Source: Apoda limacodes (taxonomy: Eukaryota; Arthropoda; Insecta; Lepidoptera; Limacodidae). From it: a DNA stretch of 64,000 nucleotides. The stretch spans positions 32,071,521 to 32,135,520 of the forward strand of contig OX291544.1 in assembly GCA_946406115.1 (NCBI GenBank), written 5' to 3'. Below are positions 54,991 to 64,000 of the stretch, in pieces. A program made the translations under genes and the position numbers. Position 1 is the stretch's first letter. Every line of letters begins with the position of its first letter. Below the pieces are notes generated by a model, which worked only from the letters and a program-made list of their open reading frames with translations, did no database searches and had not been told where the DNA came from.

Positions 54991-55359
54991 AAACACTCTC
55001 TAATTTTTGTTTCAAACTCGTTCAGCCTTAGTGATCGTATTAAATTCTAGTAATTTTTTTTTATGAAACTGTCCGCTTCTGCCAATTTTCTATTGATGCG
55101 ATGGATCTATAAGGTGCTTGAGGACTATAGCATTCCAGGTATTAAAAATGCTATTTTACCCCTTTCAAACGAATAAGATATGTATCGCATCCTGTCAAGG
55201 TATGGATATAAGCAGCTCTTCAGCTCCTGCTAGTCCTGAAATATAAATGGTGAGTTAGTATGAATTAATTTTAAAAATATGTCATGTTTAGGGAGCGCAG
55301 TAACATGGAATAAACTAGTGTGTGCCCGCGGGCCCATACGGAGCCACAACTGAAAAGTA
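54991..55359. other. Intergenic, nothing recognised
   Basis: AT-rich with no coding, RNA or repeat signal I can support. Confidence 0.4.
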
Positions 55360-55800
55360 GTAAGAAAAAACCGACCAAGTGCGAGTCTGGCTCGCGCACC
55401 GAGGGTTTCTTATTATATATGTAGATATTTCTTCCATCATGAGATCAAGTCTTACAGGTTTATGATCAGTTTTTGGATTTTTTCCTATAGTAGTGATAAA
55501 CATTTGCTATTTGTCAAATTTCATGATTCTCGGTTTTAGATTTAATTTATTTGTGTCACCAATATGCGACAAAAATAACTGTATTTTGGGCATATTTTAT
55601 TATCGCGTTGACTTAGAAGCTTGATTTTTTTACAGCTTTAAGGGTCCGTAGACTTTAGTATTTCGTATTATTTCAACTTGATACCTTCACGCGTTCCTGA
55701 AAAAAGGGTCTTAACATACTGACAGACGGAGAACAAAGTCATCCCATTATGGTTCCCCTTTTTATTTTGAGATACGGAACCCTAAAAACCGTGTATAGGT
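55360..55800 (+). repeat. AAGTGCGAGTC-type repeat, full-length copy
   Basis: Starts AAAAAACCGACCAAGTGCGA and ends GAGATACGGAACCCTAAAAA. Both conserved ends are present, about 440 bp. This copy serves as the reference for the partial copies at 18090-18425, 33660-34080, 45335-45690, 58140-58310, 60600-60840 and 62690-62800. Confidence 0.75.
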
Positions 55801-55815
55801 GTATATATTAATATA

Positions 55816-55911
55816 TACCCCTGGTGTTGCAAGCGTCCATAGGCTACGGTGACCGCTTACAGTCAGGGGGACCGTAAGCTTGTTTGCTACCTTAGTGGTA
55901 TTAAAAAAAAA
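55816..55911 (+). mobile_element. Jockey-type LINE 3' tail
   Basis: CCCCTGGTGTTGCAAGCGTC, CTACGGTGACCGCTTACAGT and the GTGGTATTAAAAAAAAA end, as at 6455-6695. Only the last 95 bp; located 260 bp upstream of SDR2. Confidence 0.8.
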
Positions 55912-56173
55912 CATTAAATGCATATACCCTATTAACTATGACATGTAGTATAGGTATATAATAATTCATCAACAATAAAGTTACAAAAAATATCGTATCA
56001 ACAATATTGTATAATTTAACTATTGGTAGTATATTTATATTAAACATCATTGTATTTAACTAATAAAAAAACAACATACAGTCAACGAATATTGCAAATT
56101 ACACAATTCGCCGATATTGAAACTGTGTTTGCGGTCGCAGCACAGTTTAAGTAAGAGCGTCGGCGCCGGCGCA

Positions 56174-57163
56174 ATGTTCGCTGCAGTAGTGATCCTCAGT
56201 ATTGTGGCTGTATTAGCACTCATCGGAATATATCATAAGAACACTAACGCAATATGCAAGTCCAAGAAGAGTCTCGCTAGGAAAACTGTCCTGGTGACTG
56301 GCGGAACCGCAGGCATGGGACTTGAAGTGGCTCTGGACTTCGCGTACAGAGATGCCAAAGTTATTATTGCGTGCCCTTTTGAAGTTGAAGGCGCAAGTGC
56401 CAGGAAGTTTATCATTAATAAAACTGGCAACGAAAAAGTCGTGTTTAAACTCTTGGATTTAGCATCGTTGCAATCCGTGAGAGGTTTTGCTGAAGATATA
56501 TTGACTAGTGAGGAAAGACTGGATATTTTGATAAATAATGCTGGTGTCGGGACTGTCGGTGATTTTCAAACTGATGATGGAATTAATTTTATATTACAAG
56601 TGAATTATTTTGGACACTTTTTGCTGACGCTTCTACTCCTACCTCTTCTTAAGAAGACGGGTACTCCTTCGGACCCTGCTAGGATATTGAACACGACATC
56701 ACTTTTACACTGGATAGGAAAAGTCGATATAAACAACCTAAACAAAACTGGACATTGGTTCCAGCTTCAGTTATATGGTAACAGCAAACTATTTTTGATA
56801 TTGTTTTCTCGTGAGTTAACGAAGAGATTGAAAGATTCCAATGTCATCATCAACACTGTGGATCCTGGGGCTGTTGGGACTAGAATATTTAACTGTGCAG
56901 GAAAGATTTTAGGCTTTGTAACTACTTTTGCTTTCGGTGTTTTTTCCAAAAGCCCATGGGAAGGAGCTCAAACTGCTTTATACGTGGCTCTGAGCCCTAA
57001 AGTAGCTAAAATTAGTGGAGAATACTTTAAAAATTGCAAATTCTCTCAAGCTGCAAGTGGGGCTTACTGTGAAAAGAGTGCCGCAAGACTGTGGGAAGAG
57101 TCGGTAAGACTTGTTAAGATGGATGAGGATGAACTAGATACGTGTTTGAACGTTTCATTATAA
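56174..57163 (+). CDS. Short-chain dehydrogenase/reductase, retinol dehydrogenase-like (SDR2)
   Basis: Intronless, 329 residues, aligned without gaps to SDR1 over 325 residues, roughly three quarters identical by eye, plus four extra C-terminal residues (NVSL). Hydrophobic anchor at about residues 3-20; TGGTAGMG (42-49), NNAG (121-124), Asn144, Ser176 (NTTS), YGNSK (Y201, K205), VDPG. It has the SDR catalytic tetrad and should be an active NAD(P)-dependent oxidoreductase of the RDH type, probably ER-anchored; substrate unknown. As in SDR1, Pro follows IIAC in place of the usual cofactor-binding Arg. Start: ATG at 56174; an upstream in-frame TTG at 56117 is not a plausible start. AATAAA at 57233-57238 lies 70 bp after the stop. 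Its relation to SDR1 is a 50-kb-spaced same-strand duplication. Confidence 0.92.
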   Translation: MFAAVVILSIVAVLALIGIYHKNTNAICKSKKSLARKTVLVTGGTAGMGLEVALDFAYRDAKVIIACPFEVEGASARKFIINKTGNEKVVFKLLDLASLQSVRGFAEDILTSEERLDILINNAGVGTVGDFQTDDGINFILQVNYFGHFLLTLLLLPLLKKTGTPSDPARILNTTSLLHWIGKVDINNLNKTGHWFQLQLYGNSKLFLILFSRELTKRLKDSNVIINTVDPGAVGTRIFNCAGKILGFVTTFAFGVFSKSPWEGAQTALYVALSPKVAKISGEYFKNCKFSQAASGAYCEKSAARLWEESVRLVKMDEDELDTCLNVSL

Positions 57164-57238
57164 AGAAACCTATCCTAGGTACTATATGTAATAAGTTTAT
57201 TAAATATTTAATATTAATTTATATAATTATTAAATAAA

Positions 57239-58135
57239 GTAATACGAATTAAATAATTACTAATATTTTATGATGCTCTTTTTAATTGACAAACCACAAA
57301 TTGATGTCCAATCAATTTAAAGAGAAAACAGTTCCCTATTCCAATTTTAATTTAGTAGACAAAACACTTCAAAAGTTGTTTTATTAGCTATTTTACTAGT
57401 AGCAATATGACATCAAAATAATCTGTTTATCACATCTATTCGAAACAGCTGGTTGGTTCCTCGTAAAAAGGGATTAAAGTTGCACTTTGAATCCCTAGGG
57501 ACGCAAAGTGATTTCAATTTGGAATGTGGATATTGTTAGTAAATGTTCCAATCACATTATGAGATCGTTCAAAAACATTGTTTAAACAAGTAACTATCTG
57601 TATAATAAAACTGTCTGGCCAAGCGCGGACCAAATAAAGAAAGTTTGTGATAAAGTATAAACCGTGTGTTTTAGTAATCCGCCTTTGTAATTGTTTACTA
57701 AAATTCGTATTTATGATGATTATTTTATTAAAAAATAGTGCGTTTTCCTCAAGAAGTGATAATGAAATAAATAAATGTTCTTTTCTTATTTACAAGTTAA
57801 ACCTCTTTTCTCATAGAGGGTCATAAAAAGCGTGTATGTATAACTCGGTCGCAAAATTATTTTACCTAATGCGTTGTCCTTTAAATCCCTCGTTGCGCTC
57901 CGGATTCTACCTTAGAATCCTTTGCTCCACTTTGGATCCAAAATAGCGCCCTCGCCGTAAAAATATAATTTTGATCCCTTGTGATACAATTTACTATTTT
58001 GTCATCTTATAAATATTGCTTGGTGCCGCATTAAGAAATATCATTAATTTAACATAGCATAGCATCGTTGTACTGTATCTGCACAAGAGTTTTTACTAAA
58101 ATGAAGTTAATAAGTGTGTATATTGCTTTTAGGAT
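57239..58135. other. Intergenic, one common repeat block
   Basis: AT-rich. 57865-57965 contains TCCCTCGTTGCGCTCCGGAT and TTGCTCCACTTTGGATCCAA blocks common in lepidopteran genomes. No gene supported. Confidence 0.4.
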
Positions 58136-58139
58136 CTTA

Positions 58140-58310
58140 AATATACCAAGGGTTCCGTACCATTATCTATAAAAACGAACAAACAAAATCACTTTTGTTG
58201 TATGGGAGCTCTCTTAAATATTAGCAGCGGACTGACGGACGGACTGCGGAGTCTTAGTAATAGGGTCCCGTTTTTTACCCTTTGGGTACGGAACCCTAAA
58301 ACAACTTCTA
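58140..58310 (+). repeat. Internally deleted AAGTGCGAGTC-type repeat
   Basis: Starts AAGGGTTCCGTACCATTATC and ends TTGGGTACGGAACCCTAAAA. The two ends are partly inverted copies of each other (GGGTTCCGTACC and GGTACGGAACCC). Confidence 0.7.
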
Positions 58311-59029
58311 AAGTGTATTGTCAACAAAATTAAAATTGGAACACTCACCTTATACAAGTACGTATAATGCTCGAAATCGTAGTAAGTCAGCAAGTTGTGT
58401 CTCATGTTTATGCAACATGCATGATTACTGCAAGTATAATGAAGTCTCTGAAATCATGACAAAAACATTTTTAAGTCGTCAACGGAACGACAATTTATTC
58501 GTATAGTTTAAAGGTCGTGTGCATGTGTTTGTGTTTGTATCTGTAACTGCCTTTCTAGAAGTACACGACGAGGTTTTTGTAGTAAATTAGGACCACTTCA
58601 GCGTGGGTTCTTAGATATGTTTTACAATTATTTAGGTCATGTGGGGGTGCTAAAGTAGCATATATGTGTTTAACGGACTCGTATCAATATTTTTTATCGG
58701 AGCGGAAGTTCCAAATATAAATAAAGTTTTTGTAGATGATAAAAAGCCTATGTTATTTAGGGAACAATAAATAAAAATTATGAAAAAGTCTATTTAATTT
58801 TGATGTTGCATCGTCTTTTGTTTTGTTGTTTCTTGGAGCTTTAGACTACAGTGCACATGTGTTATATTAGGTATATTGACGTTTTTTAAAACGATTCACG
58901 CACATCGTATGAGTTTTTAAAATTGGGTGTTATTAAAGGGTTAAAAGTTTGTATGGAAAATCGTCATTTTTGCAGCTATATTTGGATAATAGCCTTTTGG
59001 TTGAAAATAAACATGACGTGTTTCAGCGT
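58311..59029. other. Intergenic, nothing convincing
   Basis: Short frames without motifs. No repeat family recognised. Confidence 0.35.
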
Positions 59030-59315
59030 TTTTGGACAATGATCCCCTAGAGGGCGAAATACGAGATGAGAGTCCGAATTTAACGCAAATACGATTGAGC
59101 TGAAATTTCGCACATTGAAGAGACGGAGAATGACATAGACATAGGATACTTTAATCCCGATCACGAGTTCCCAGGGGAATATTTTTTTTTTCTGACTTAC
59201 TCCATCAGGTTGCAACGGAGCATCCAATTATCCTGAATTTAGCACAGGAATAATTATAAGCCGAAAACCAAATTTAACGTGGGCGAAGCTGCGGGCAAAA
59301 GCTAATATATTATAA
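59030..59315 (+). repeat. ATAAATGCGAAAG-type repeat, 3' part
   Basis: TTGAGCTGAAATTTCGCACA, CAACGGAGCATCCAATTAT and GGGCGAAGCTGCGGGCAAAA, the characteristic end of the family. Confidence 0.7.
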
Positions 59316-59574
59316 AATCCAGAGTTTGAAGGAATACTACTAAGAGAAATAATCCTAACAAAGCAAACTGTATATTTCTACAGTCTATATTTGCCAATGC
59401 TTGGATAGTTAAGGATGTTGACTATCGTAACTCGTTACTTGTGTAGTTTGTAATCGACACGAAATAATGTTTCGTCAGTTGCTTTATAATGACCACGATA
59501 TGACCCACTTATGTTGCGGTTGATGTGTTCAAGGTGACTATTTGTAACTGCGTTTTCCACTCAGCGATGTCTTC

Positions 59575-60345
59575 ATCCTATAAATATTATAAATGCGAAA
59601 GTTTGTTTGTCTGTGTGTACGTCTGTTTGTTTGTTACTTCATAAGTAACTTATACATGGACCGATTTAGATATATTTTGGTATGAAGATAGTTCGAGTCC
59701 CGGGAAAGGACATAGGAGATATAGTTTTTTTCCCGCAAAAAACCAGAAGTTTCGACGGGAATAACTATAACCGAGCTTAAAAGAACTATAGCTTGATATT
59801 AGCACATATATAGGTTAGGTCCTGGAATAGGACAAAGGTTATTTTTCATCCCGGAAAATTCAAAAGTTCCTGCGGGAATAACTATAACGTTTTTTACTCA
59901 ATCCCCACGCGACGGAGCATCCACACTGAAAAAAAAGATTAGCTAACAATAACGCAAATTTTATCTACTCGTAACATAACTGGGGGACTGCTTAACTAAA
60001 TTGCTAATAGTAGATAAAGTATTATGTGCAGCAAAACAGTTGTTTATTTATATCATAAGTTTGGTTATTACTTAGTAAATTTCGAATAGCTAAACCAGTT
60101 TTGTTATCCTTTTTTTTCAGTGCAATTGAGCTGAAATTTGCACAGAGAGAATTGAAGATACGGAGAAGGACAAAGGCTACTTTTTATCCTGAAAATTAAA
60201 AAGTTCCCACAGTAGTTACGAATGAACCATAGCTGCAGCTATAGCTTGCTATAACAAACTTCTTTAGTAAAATCAAGCGGTTGCCGTAAGAATCCCACGC
60301 CAAAAAGCAAATTTAGGGCGGGCGAAGCCGCGGGCAAAAGCTAGT
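59575..60345 (+). repeat. ATAAATGCGAAAG-type repeat interrupted by a TIR element
   Basis: Starts TATAAATATTATAAATGCGA and ends GGGCGAAGCCGCGGGCAAAA, then GCTAGTA. The middle has two near-duplicate blocks (ACTATAACCGAGC and ACTATAACGTTTT). Positions 59924-60122 are a foreign 199-bp insertion; removing it restores ACGGAGCATC-CAATTGAGCTGA, as seen intact at 59209-59221. Confidence 0.75.
59924..60122. mobile_element. 199-bp MITE with CACTGAAAAAAAA ends
   Basis: Left end CACTGAAAAAAAAGATTAGC, right end the inverse of CACTGAAAAAAAAGGATAAC. Flanked by CA on both sides, so a possible 2-bp target duplication. Non-coding. The interrupted repeat proves it is an insertion. Confidence 0.8.
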
Positions 60346-60599
60346 AACAAGATAATCTCTATGTTATTTTTGCAAATTTAGAATTGTTTTGATGATTTTG
60401 TAACCAGTAAGGGTTAATCCAAAATCAGCTGAGTGTGATATTTAATGAGAGTTTTGTTATAATATGCAACTCTGCGAGCGGAGATTTGAGCCCCAAGTGT
60501 ACCAATGAGTGTTTTTCTTAATTAGTCAAGTAAATTGATTATCCACTCCACTGGCTTTTCGGTGAAGGAAAATATCTTAAGGGAGCCTGCATACGTCAA

Positions 60600-60840
60600 A
60601 AAAATCGGCCAAGTGCGAGTCGGACTCGCGCAGGAAGGGTTCCGTACCATTAACTATAAAAATGGTAAAAAAAATTACGTTTGTTGTATGGGAGCCCCTT
60701 TTAAACATTTGTTTTATTTAAATCTAATTATTATCTATATACTAAATATTCTGTAAATATTTTAAGCGTCTACCTGTTGCCGTTATCAATTTCGAAAAAA
60801 ATCGAGCAAAAAAATCACGTTTGTTGTATGGAAGCCCTCT
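60600..60840 (+). repeat. AAGTGCGAGTC-type repeat, 5' part
   Basis: AAAATCGGCCAAGTGCGAGT, GGGTTCCGTACCATTAACTA, then a duplicated ACGTTTGTTGTATGGGAGCC / CACGTTTGTTGTATGGAAGC block. Confidence 0.75.
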
Positions 60841-61821
60841 TAAATATTTATTTTATTCTGTTTTTTAGTAGTTGTTGTTATAGCGGGAACAGAAATACAT
60901 CTTCTGTAAAAATTTCAACTGTTTAACTATAAAGGTTCATGAGATACAGCCTGGGGGCCGATCGCGTTAAATAGGAACAATAACTGACGGTTGTAATTTG
61001 TTTGCAATCCAGTTGTGACTGTGATCGTGTTACGATTCAGTTTTGCGAATTTTCGTATTGCGCTAAAGTTCAAACGTCAACCAAAGTTGAATTGGAACTG
61101 GATCGTAACCATATCAGAGGCGTTAGAGATATGACCCTAGTATACTCATTATTTTATGGTATTTTAGTATAATCGACCATCGATTTAGCTTTTATAACGC
61201 AGGCAACACTGGCTTTGACAGTTATTTTCGCGTATTTTTTTTGAATTTGTTCATAAAACTTTGTTCAAGTGTTTTAAGTGTGTCAAGTGCTTTGTAAAAT
61301 TTATAATAAAGCTTGAATTCTCTTCGTTTAAAACTTGCAAGTAAGTTATTTTGATGATATTTTATTTATAATCCTCCACCACAGCCATTATACGCCTCAC
61401 TGCAGGGGCATGGGACCTTCCTTGGAGGATGCTTAGCCCATAGCCACCGCGTTGGCCTATTGCAAATTGGAGCCGCTTGTTGAGCTTGTGGCCCCTCGAC
61501 TGTTACTTTTCAAGGCCTTTTTGACTTGACTTTACGAGAAAAAATAACGAGCAAAGCAGTTCTAACTTGTTCTCCTGGGCTTTAGATATGTGTGCATTAA
61601 AACGATAGCGTTCATAGAAACGCTGATACCCGACCGAGTAAAGAAGTTGTGTTTAATGTTTAACTTCGCCAAGTAATGTGCAACTTACATACTTGGTTGA
61701 ATACTAACATTTTGATTATCGTGTTAGTTGTTTTTGTGATTTGGCTAATGGCTTTTGGCTGAAGTGGACATATATCATATATCATACTGGAAGACTACAC
61801 AAATAAAGCCTTTTATAACGA
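60841..61821. other. Intergenic; RTE-like block at 61370-61515
   Basis: 61370-61515 contains CACTGCAGGGGCATGGGACC and GCCACCGCGTTGGCCTATTG, resembling a reversed RTE-type LINE 3' region. The rest shows no coding. It may include upstream exons of the zeste-like gene that I cannot recognise. Confidence 0.35.
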
Positions 61822-62219
61822 TTGTTTGAATTACTTAGTGAGGAAGAACGTCGTCGGGTCACCACTGTTAGGCAGCTCGTAGTGCTTCTGGAATTTCTTG
61901 AACGCAATCGAGAACTTGCTCTTGGAAGAGTGAGGTCCAAAGAGGCCCGAGCAGTTTCTGCTCGATTGTCGAGCGAATGCGCAGAAACATTAAATTCGCT
62001 GGGGCTTGCAAGAACAAGAAAAGAATGGGTCAAGGTTTGTACTTTTCAGGCTAAGGTTGCATTATGAAAGTTTAATATAGATTTATGTTATATTTATGAA
62101 ATTTAGAAAATTTATAAGTCTTAATAACATTTCAGGTATGGAACGACCAAAAATGCAGGGTCAGGGCGAAGTTGGTTGCTATTAATGCGGTGGTGGAGGT
62201 GGTGGAGGTGATGGAGTAA
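61822..62219 (+). pseudogene. Zeste-type Myb/SANT-like DNA-binding domain, two exons
   Basis: Exon 1 (about 61822-62034) encodes EEERRRVTTVRQLVVLLEFL, then 'ERNRELALGRVRSKEARA', 'ETLNSLGLARTRKEWVK'. Exon 2 (62136-62219) encodes VWNDQKCRVRAKLVAI and then either VVEVVEVME-stop or, one base shifted, a glycine run. The pattern LVEFME.NP.LA.GR......R....W..LA..LNSLG....K....W.KVW.D.K...K.K matches the 'regulatory protein zeste' Myb-like domain, found in insect regulators and in Harbinger-type transposon accessory proteins. No ATG precedes the domain in frame (TAA at 61816), and the family's usual Gly-rich linker is out of frame, so probably a decayed copy or an internal part of a longer gene. Donor GTTTGT is weak. 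Confidence 0.6.
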
Positions 62220-62278
62220 GATGCTACTTGTGCAGTCTTGTATCTTGTTTTTTTTATTTACTTACCTACTTATAACAA

Positions 62279-62470
62279 TGTAGTCGCAGTAAACCCAAGG
62301 ACTAAAGTGTTTGTAGTCACAGTAAACCCAAGGACTAAAGTGTTTATAGTTATATCCATTTAAACATCAGGACTAAGTTATGATGTAAAAAATAATTAAA
62401 AAATCAAAACTAAAGGTGCACTTTTTATAAGGACATACAGGATATTTATAAGGACATACAGGATATTTAT
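62279..62470. repeat. Two short tandem dimers
   Basis: A 36-bp unit (GTAGTC(G/A)CAGTAAACCCAAG, then GACTAAAGTGTTT) is present twice at 62281-62352, and a 22-bp unit (ATAAGGACATACAGGATATT) twice at 62428-62471. Confidence 0.85.
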
Positions 62471-62689
62471 TTTATTAGGTATGATATTTCTTCTACAGTA
62501 TAAATGTTCCTTATGAGGAACTAAGAAGTCAACCTTCCCCTGCACCAAGTTTGTCTCGTCAGGTGCCTTCACCCCAGGCCTAGAGTGAATCCAGATCAGG
62601 TACCAATGCAATAATTGATAATGGTTTTTAAAGTTTTTCAATAAGTTTAATTATTCTATTATCTAACAAGAGTCATAAGGCCGAGGGAG

Positions 62690-62805
62690 CGTAGACGGGC
62701 AGGGCGTGCGGCACGTCATCTGGTGACAGACGGACGGACGCACGGGCAGCGAAGTCTTAGTAATAGGGTTCCGCTAATTACCTTTTGGGTACGGAACCCT
62801 TAAAA
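62690..62805 (+). repeat. AAGTGCGAGTC-type repeat, 3' part
   Basis: GACAGACGGACGGACG, AAGTCTTAGTAATAGGGTTC and TTTTGGGTACGGAACCCTTA. Confidence 0.7.
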
Positions 62806-63055
62806 GACGTATATATTTCTGTGGTAATTTTATTTTGGGATATAAACTATTCTTTGTCCTTATTCCTCCCCTTCAACTATTTCTGTGCCAAAAATTAGGA
62901 TAATTGGATTCTCCATACAAACGAAAACATACTTTTAGACGGAAATAGTCATGATTTTTGCACTAAATAACTAAACTTCTTGAGATATTCCTGTAAAATC
63001 AAAAGTTTTGGTTAGAATACTTCGGAGATTATGTAAAGTACCTTACTCCAAGTTA

Positions 63056-63200
63056 GGGCTGGCGCGCACAGCACAAGCAACATTTGTCCTTCCAACCAAG
63101 TCTATAGGTTCGTATCAGCACGCTGCGACGCGCGACAATTGGGAAGTTCCATACAAACACATAGGCTTGACGTGAAGACAAAAGTTGCTTGTGCTAGCCC
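63056..63200. repeat. 145-bp inverted-repeat unit
   Basis: AGCACAAGCAACATTTGTC (63070-63088) and GACAAAAGTTGCTTGTGCT (63177-63195) are inverted copies with one mismatch; GGGCT and AGCCC lie further out. The centre is GC-rich (CGCTGCGACGCGCGAC). MITE-like or hairpin-forming. Confidence 0.6.
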
Positions 63201-63884
63201 CTTATTAGAGGTAACTCAAAGTTTTCGAAAAACATTAGTTTTATCATGTCATGTCTGTCCGTATGTATGTTTTATGTCTCAACCTTATAATTCTGCCATC
63301 CATCCATAGACTTTAAATACATTTTAGAGGAAAGATTTGTAATGTGAGCCGCCTTAAGTTTTGTAATACAATTTATATAAAACAATATTTTATCGGTCGC
63401 TCTATCTCTCTCCACAAATAGATGATGGATAGTATTTTTAACTTAATTCTGTCCATTCCTTATCCCTGTCCTCTCTGTTCCTTATACAGGTCTTCAAAAA
63501 GCATAAGAGAACAAATATTTGATACACAAATACATTAGACATTAGTGATTTTTTCACTCAATGAACATACAGGCTGAGTTTCTCAAGTAGGCGTGGCAAA
63601 TCAGAAACTTTAAGGAATCGCGAAAAATAATTGAAGGAGTTTTGGGCTCGATTTTGATCAAAGCTAAAACTGCATCATTGGATTTTTGAGAAATCAATAT
63701 TCCTAGCCAGTGATCGGACCCATTGATTTTGAAAAAAAAAATACATCTGGTACCTCCAGTACAGGTAGTGACTAATAAGAACCGAGAATTGAGAATGTGG
63801 CGACCAGCTCATAAAGGTAAAGTAGCGCATATTTAGTAGACACTAAATTCGGCTAATTCGGCTCCTAGAAGTCTTTAATTTATA

Positions 63885-63916
<32 letters not shown>

Positions 63917-64000
63917 CAACCATAACACATTATTAACTTGAAAAAAATTAATCTGACTAAACTAAAAAAAAATTTGTAAACAAACCTAAATAAATTTAGA
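63201..64000. other. Intergenic end of window, (TA)n microsatellite
   Basis: No coding signal. A (TA)13 run lies at 63891-63916. Confidence 0.6.

Overview
The window looks like one piece of an insect nuclear genome, almost certainly a moth or butterfly (Lepidoptera). It is AT-rich and has spliced genes with GT/AG introns and AATAAA poly(A) signals. It is dominated by repeats typical of lepidopteran genomes: Jockey/CR1/RTE-type LINE remnants, a common AAGTGCGAGTC...GGTACGGAACCCT repeat, and short non-coding repeats with the 'ATAAATGCGAAAG' start. The species cannot be named from the sequence alone. Family calls rest on motif recognition, not on any database search.

Host genes, all on the + strand: (1) the 3' end of an NDRG/MESK2 gene, with two coding exons (875-1037 and 18471-18659) separated by a 17.4 kb intron and followed by a 3' UTR of about 1.3 kb; (2) an intronless short-chain dehydrogenase/reductase (SDR) gene, 5410-6387, nested in that intron; (3) a seven-exon gene, 25058-29947, with an N-terminal SAM-like domain and an insect-specific C-terminal region, interrupted by a one-base frameshift in exon 6; (4) a second intronless SDR gene, 56174-57163, collinear with the first; (5) fragments of DNA-binding-domain genes: a decayed two-exon THAP domain (7523-9328) and a zeste-type Myb/SANT-like domain (61822-62219).

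Region by region. 0-19 kb is the MESK2 3' part, whose giant intron holds SDR1, the THAP remnant, an inverted-repeat DNA element, a copia fragment and several LINE fragments. 20-25 kb is a long-period satellite (21.2-22.5 kb) and RTE debris. 25-30 kb is the SAM gene. 30-34 kb holds three copies of a short TIR element inside a duplicated segment, then an inverted 53-bp tandem array resembling a Foldback element. 34-43.6 kb is LINE debris, a 2 kb LTR-bounded element with 145-bp LTRs, and a nearly full-length but frameshifted Jockey-type LINE on the - strand. 43.7-46 kb is a decayed P-element-like transposase. 49.7-55 kb holds two 0.77 kb direct repeats flanking an element with nested inverted repeats, a perfect 46-bp inverted repeat, and a 47-bp tandem array. 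55.3-64 kb is SDR2, nested short repeats and the zeste-like fragment.

I see no operon-like or pathway relation between these genes. The two SDR genes are clear paralogues. The most unusual features are the mirror-image 53-bp array, the 51.3-52.6 kb inverted-repeat element with an internally duplicated open frame, the 46-bp perfect hairpin, and the SAM gene frameshift.
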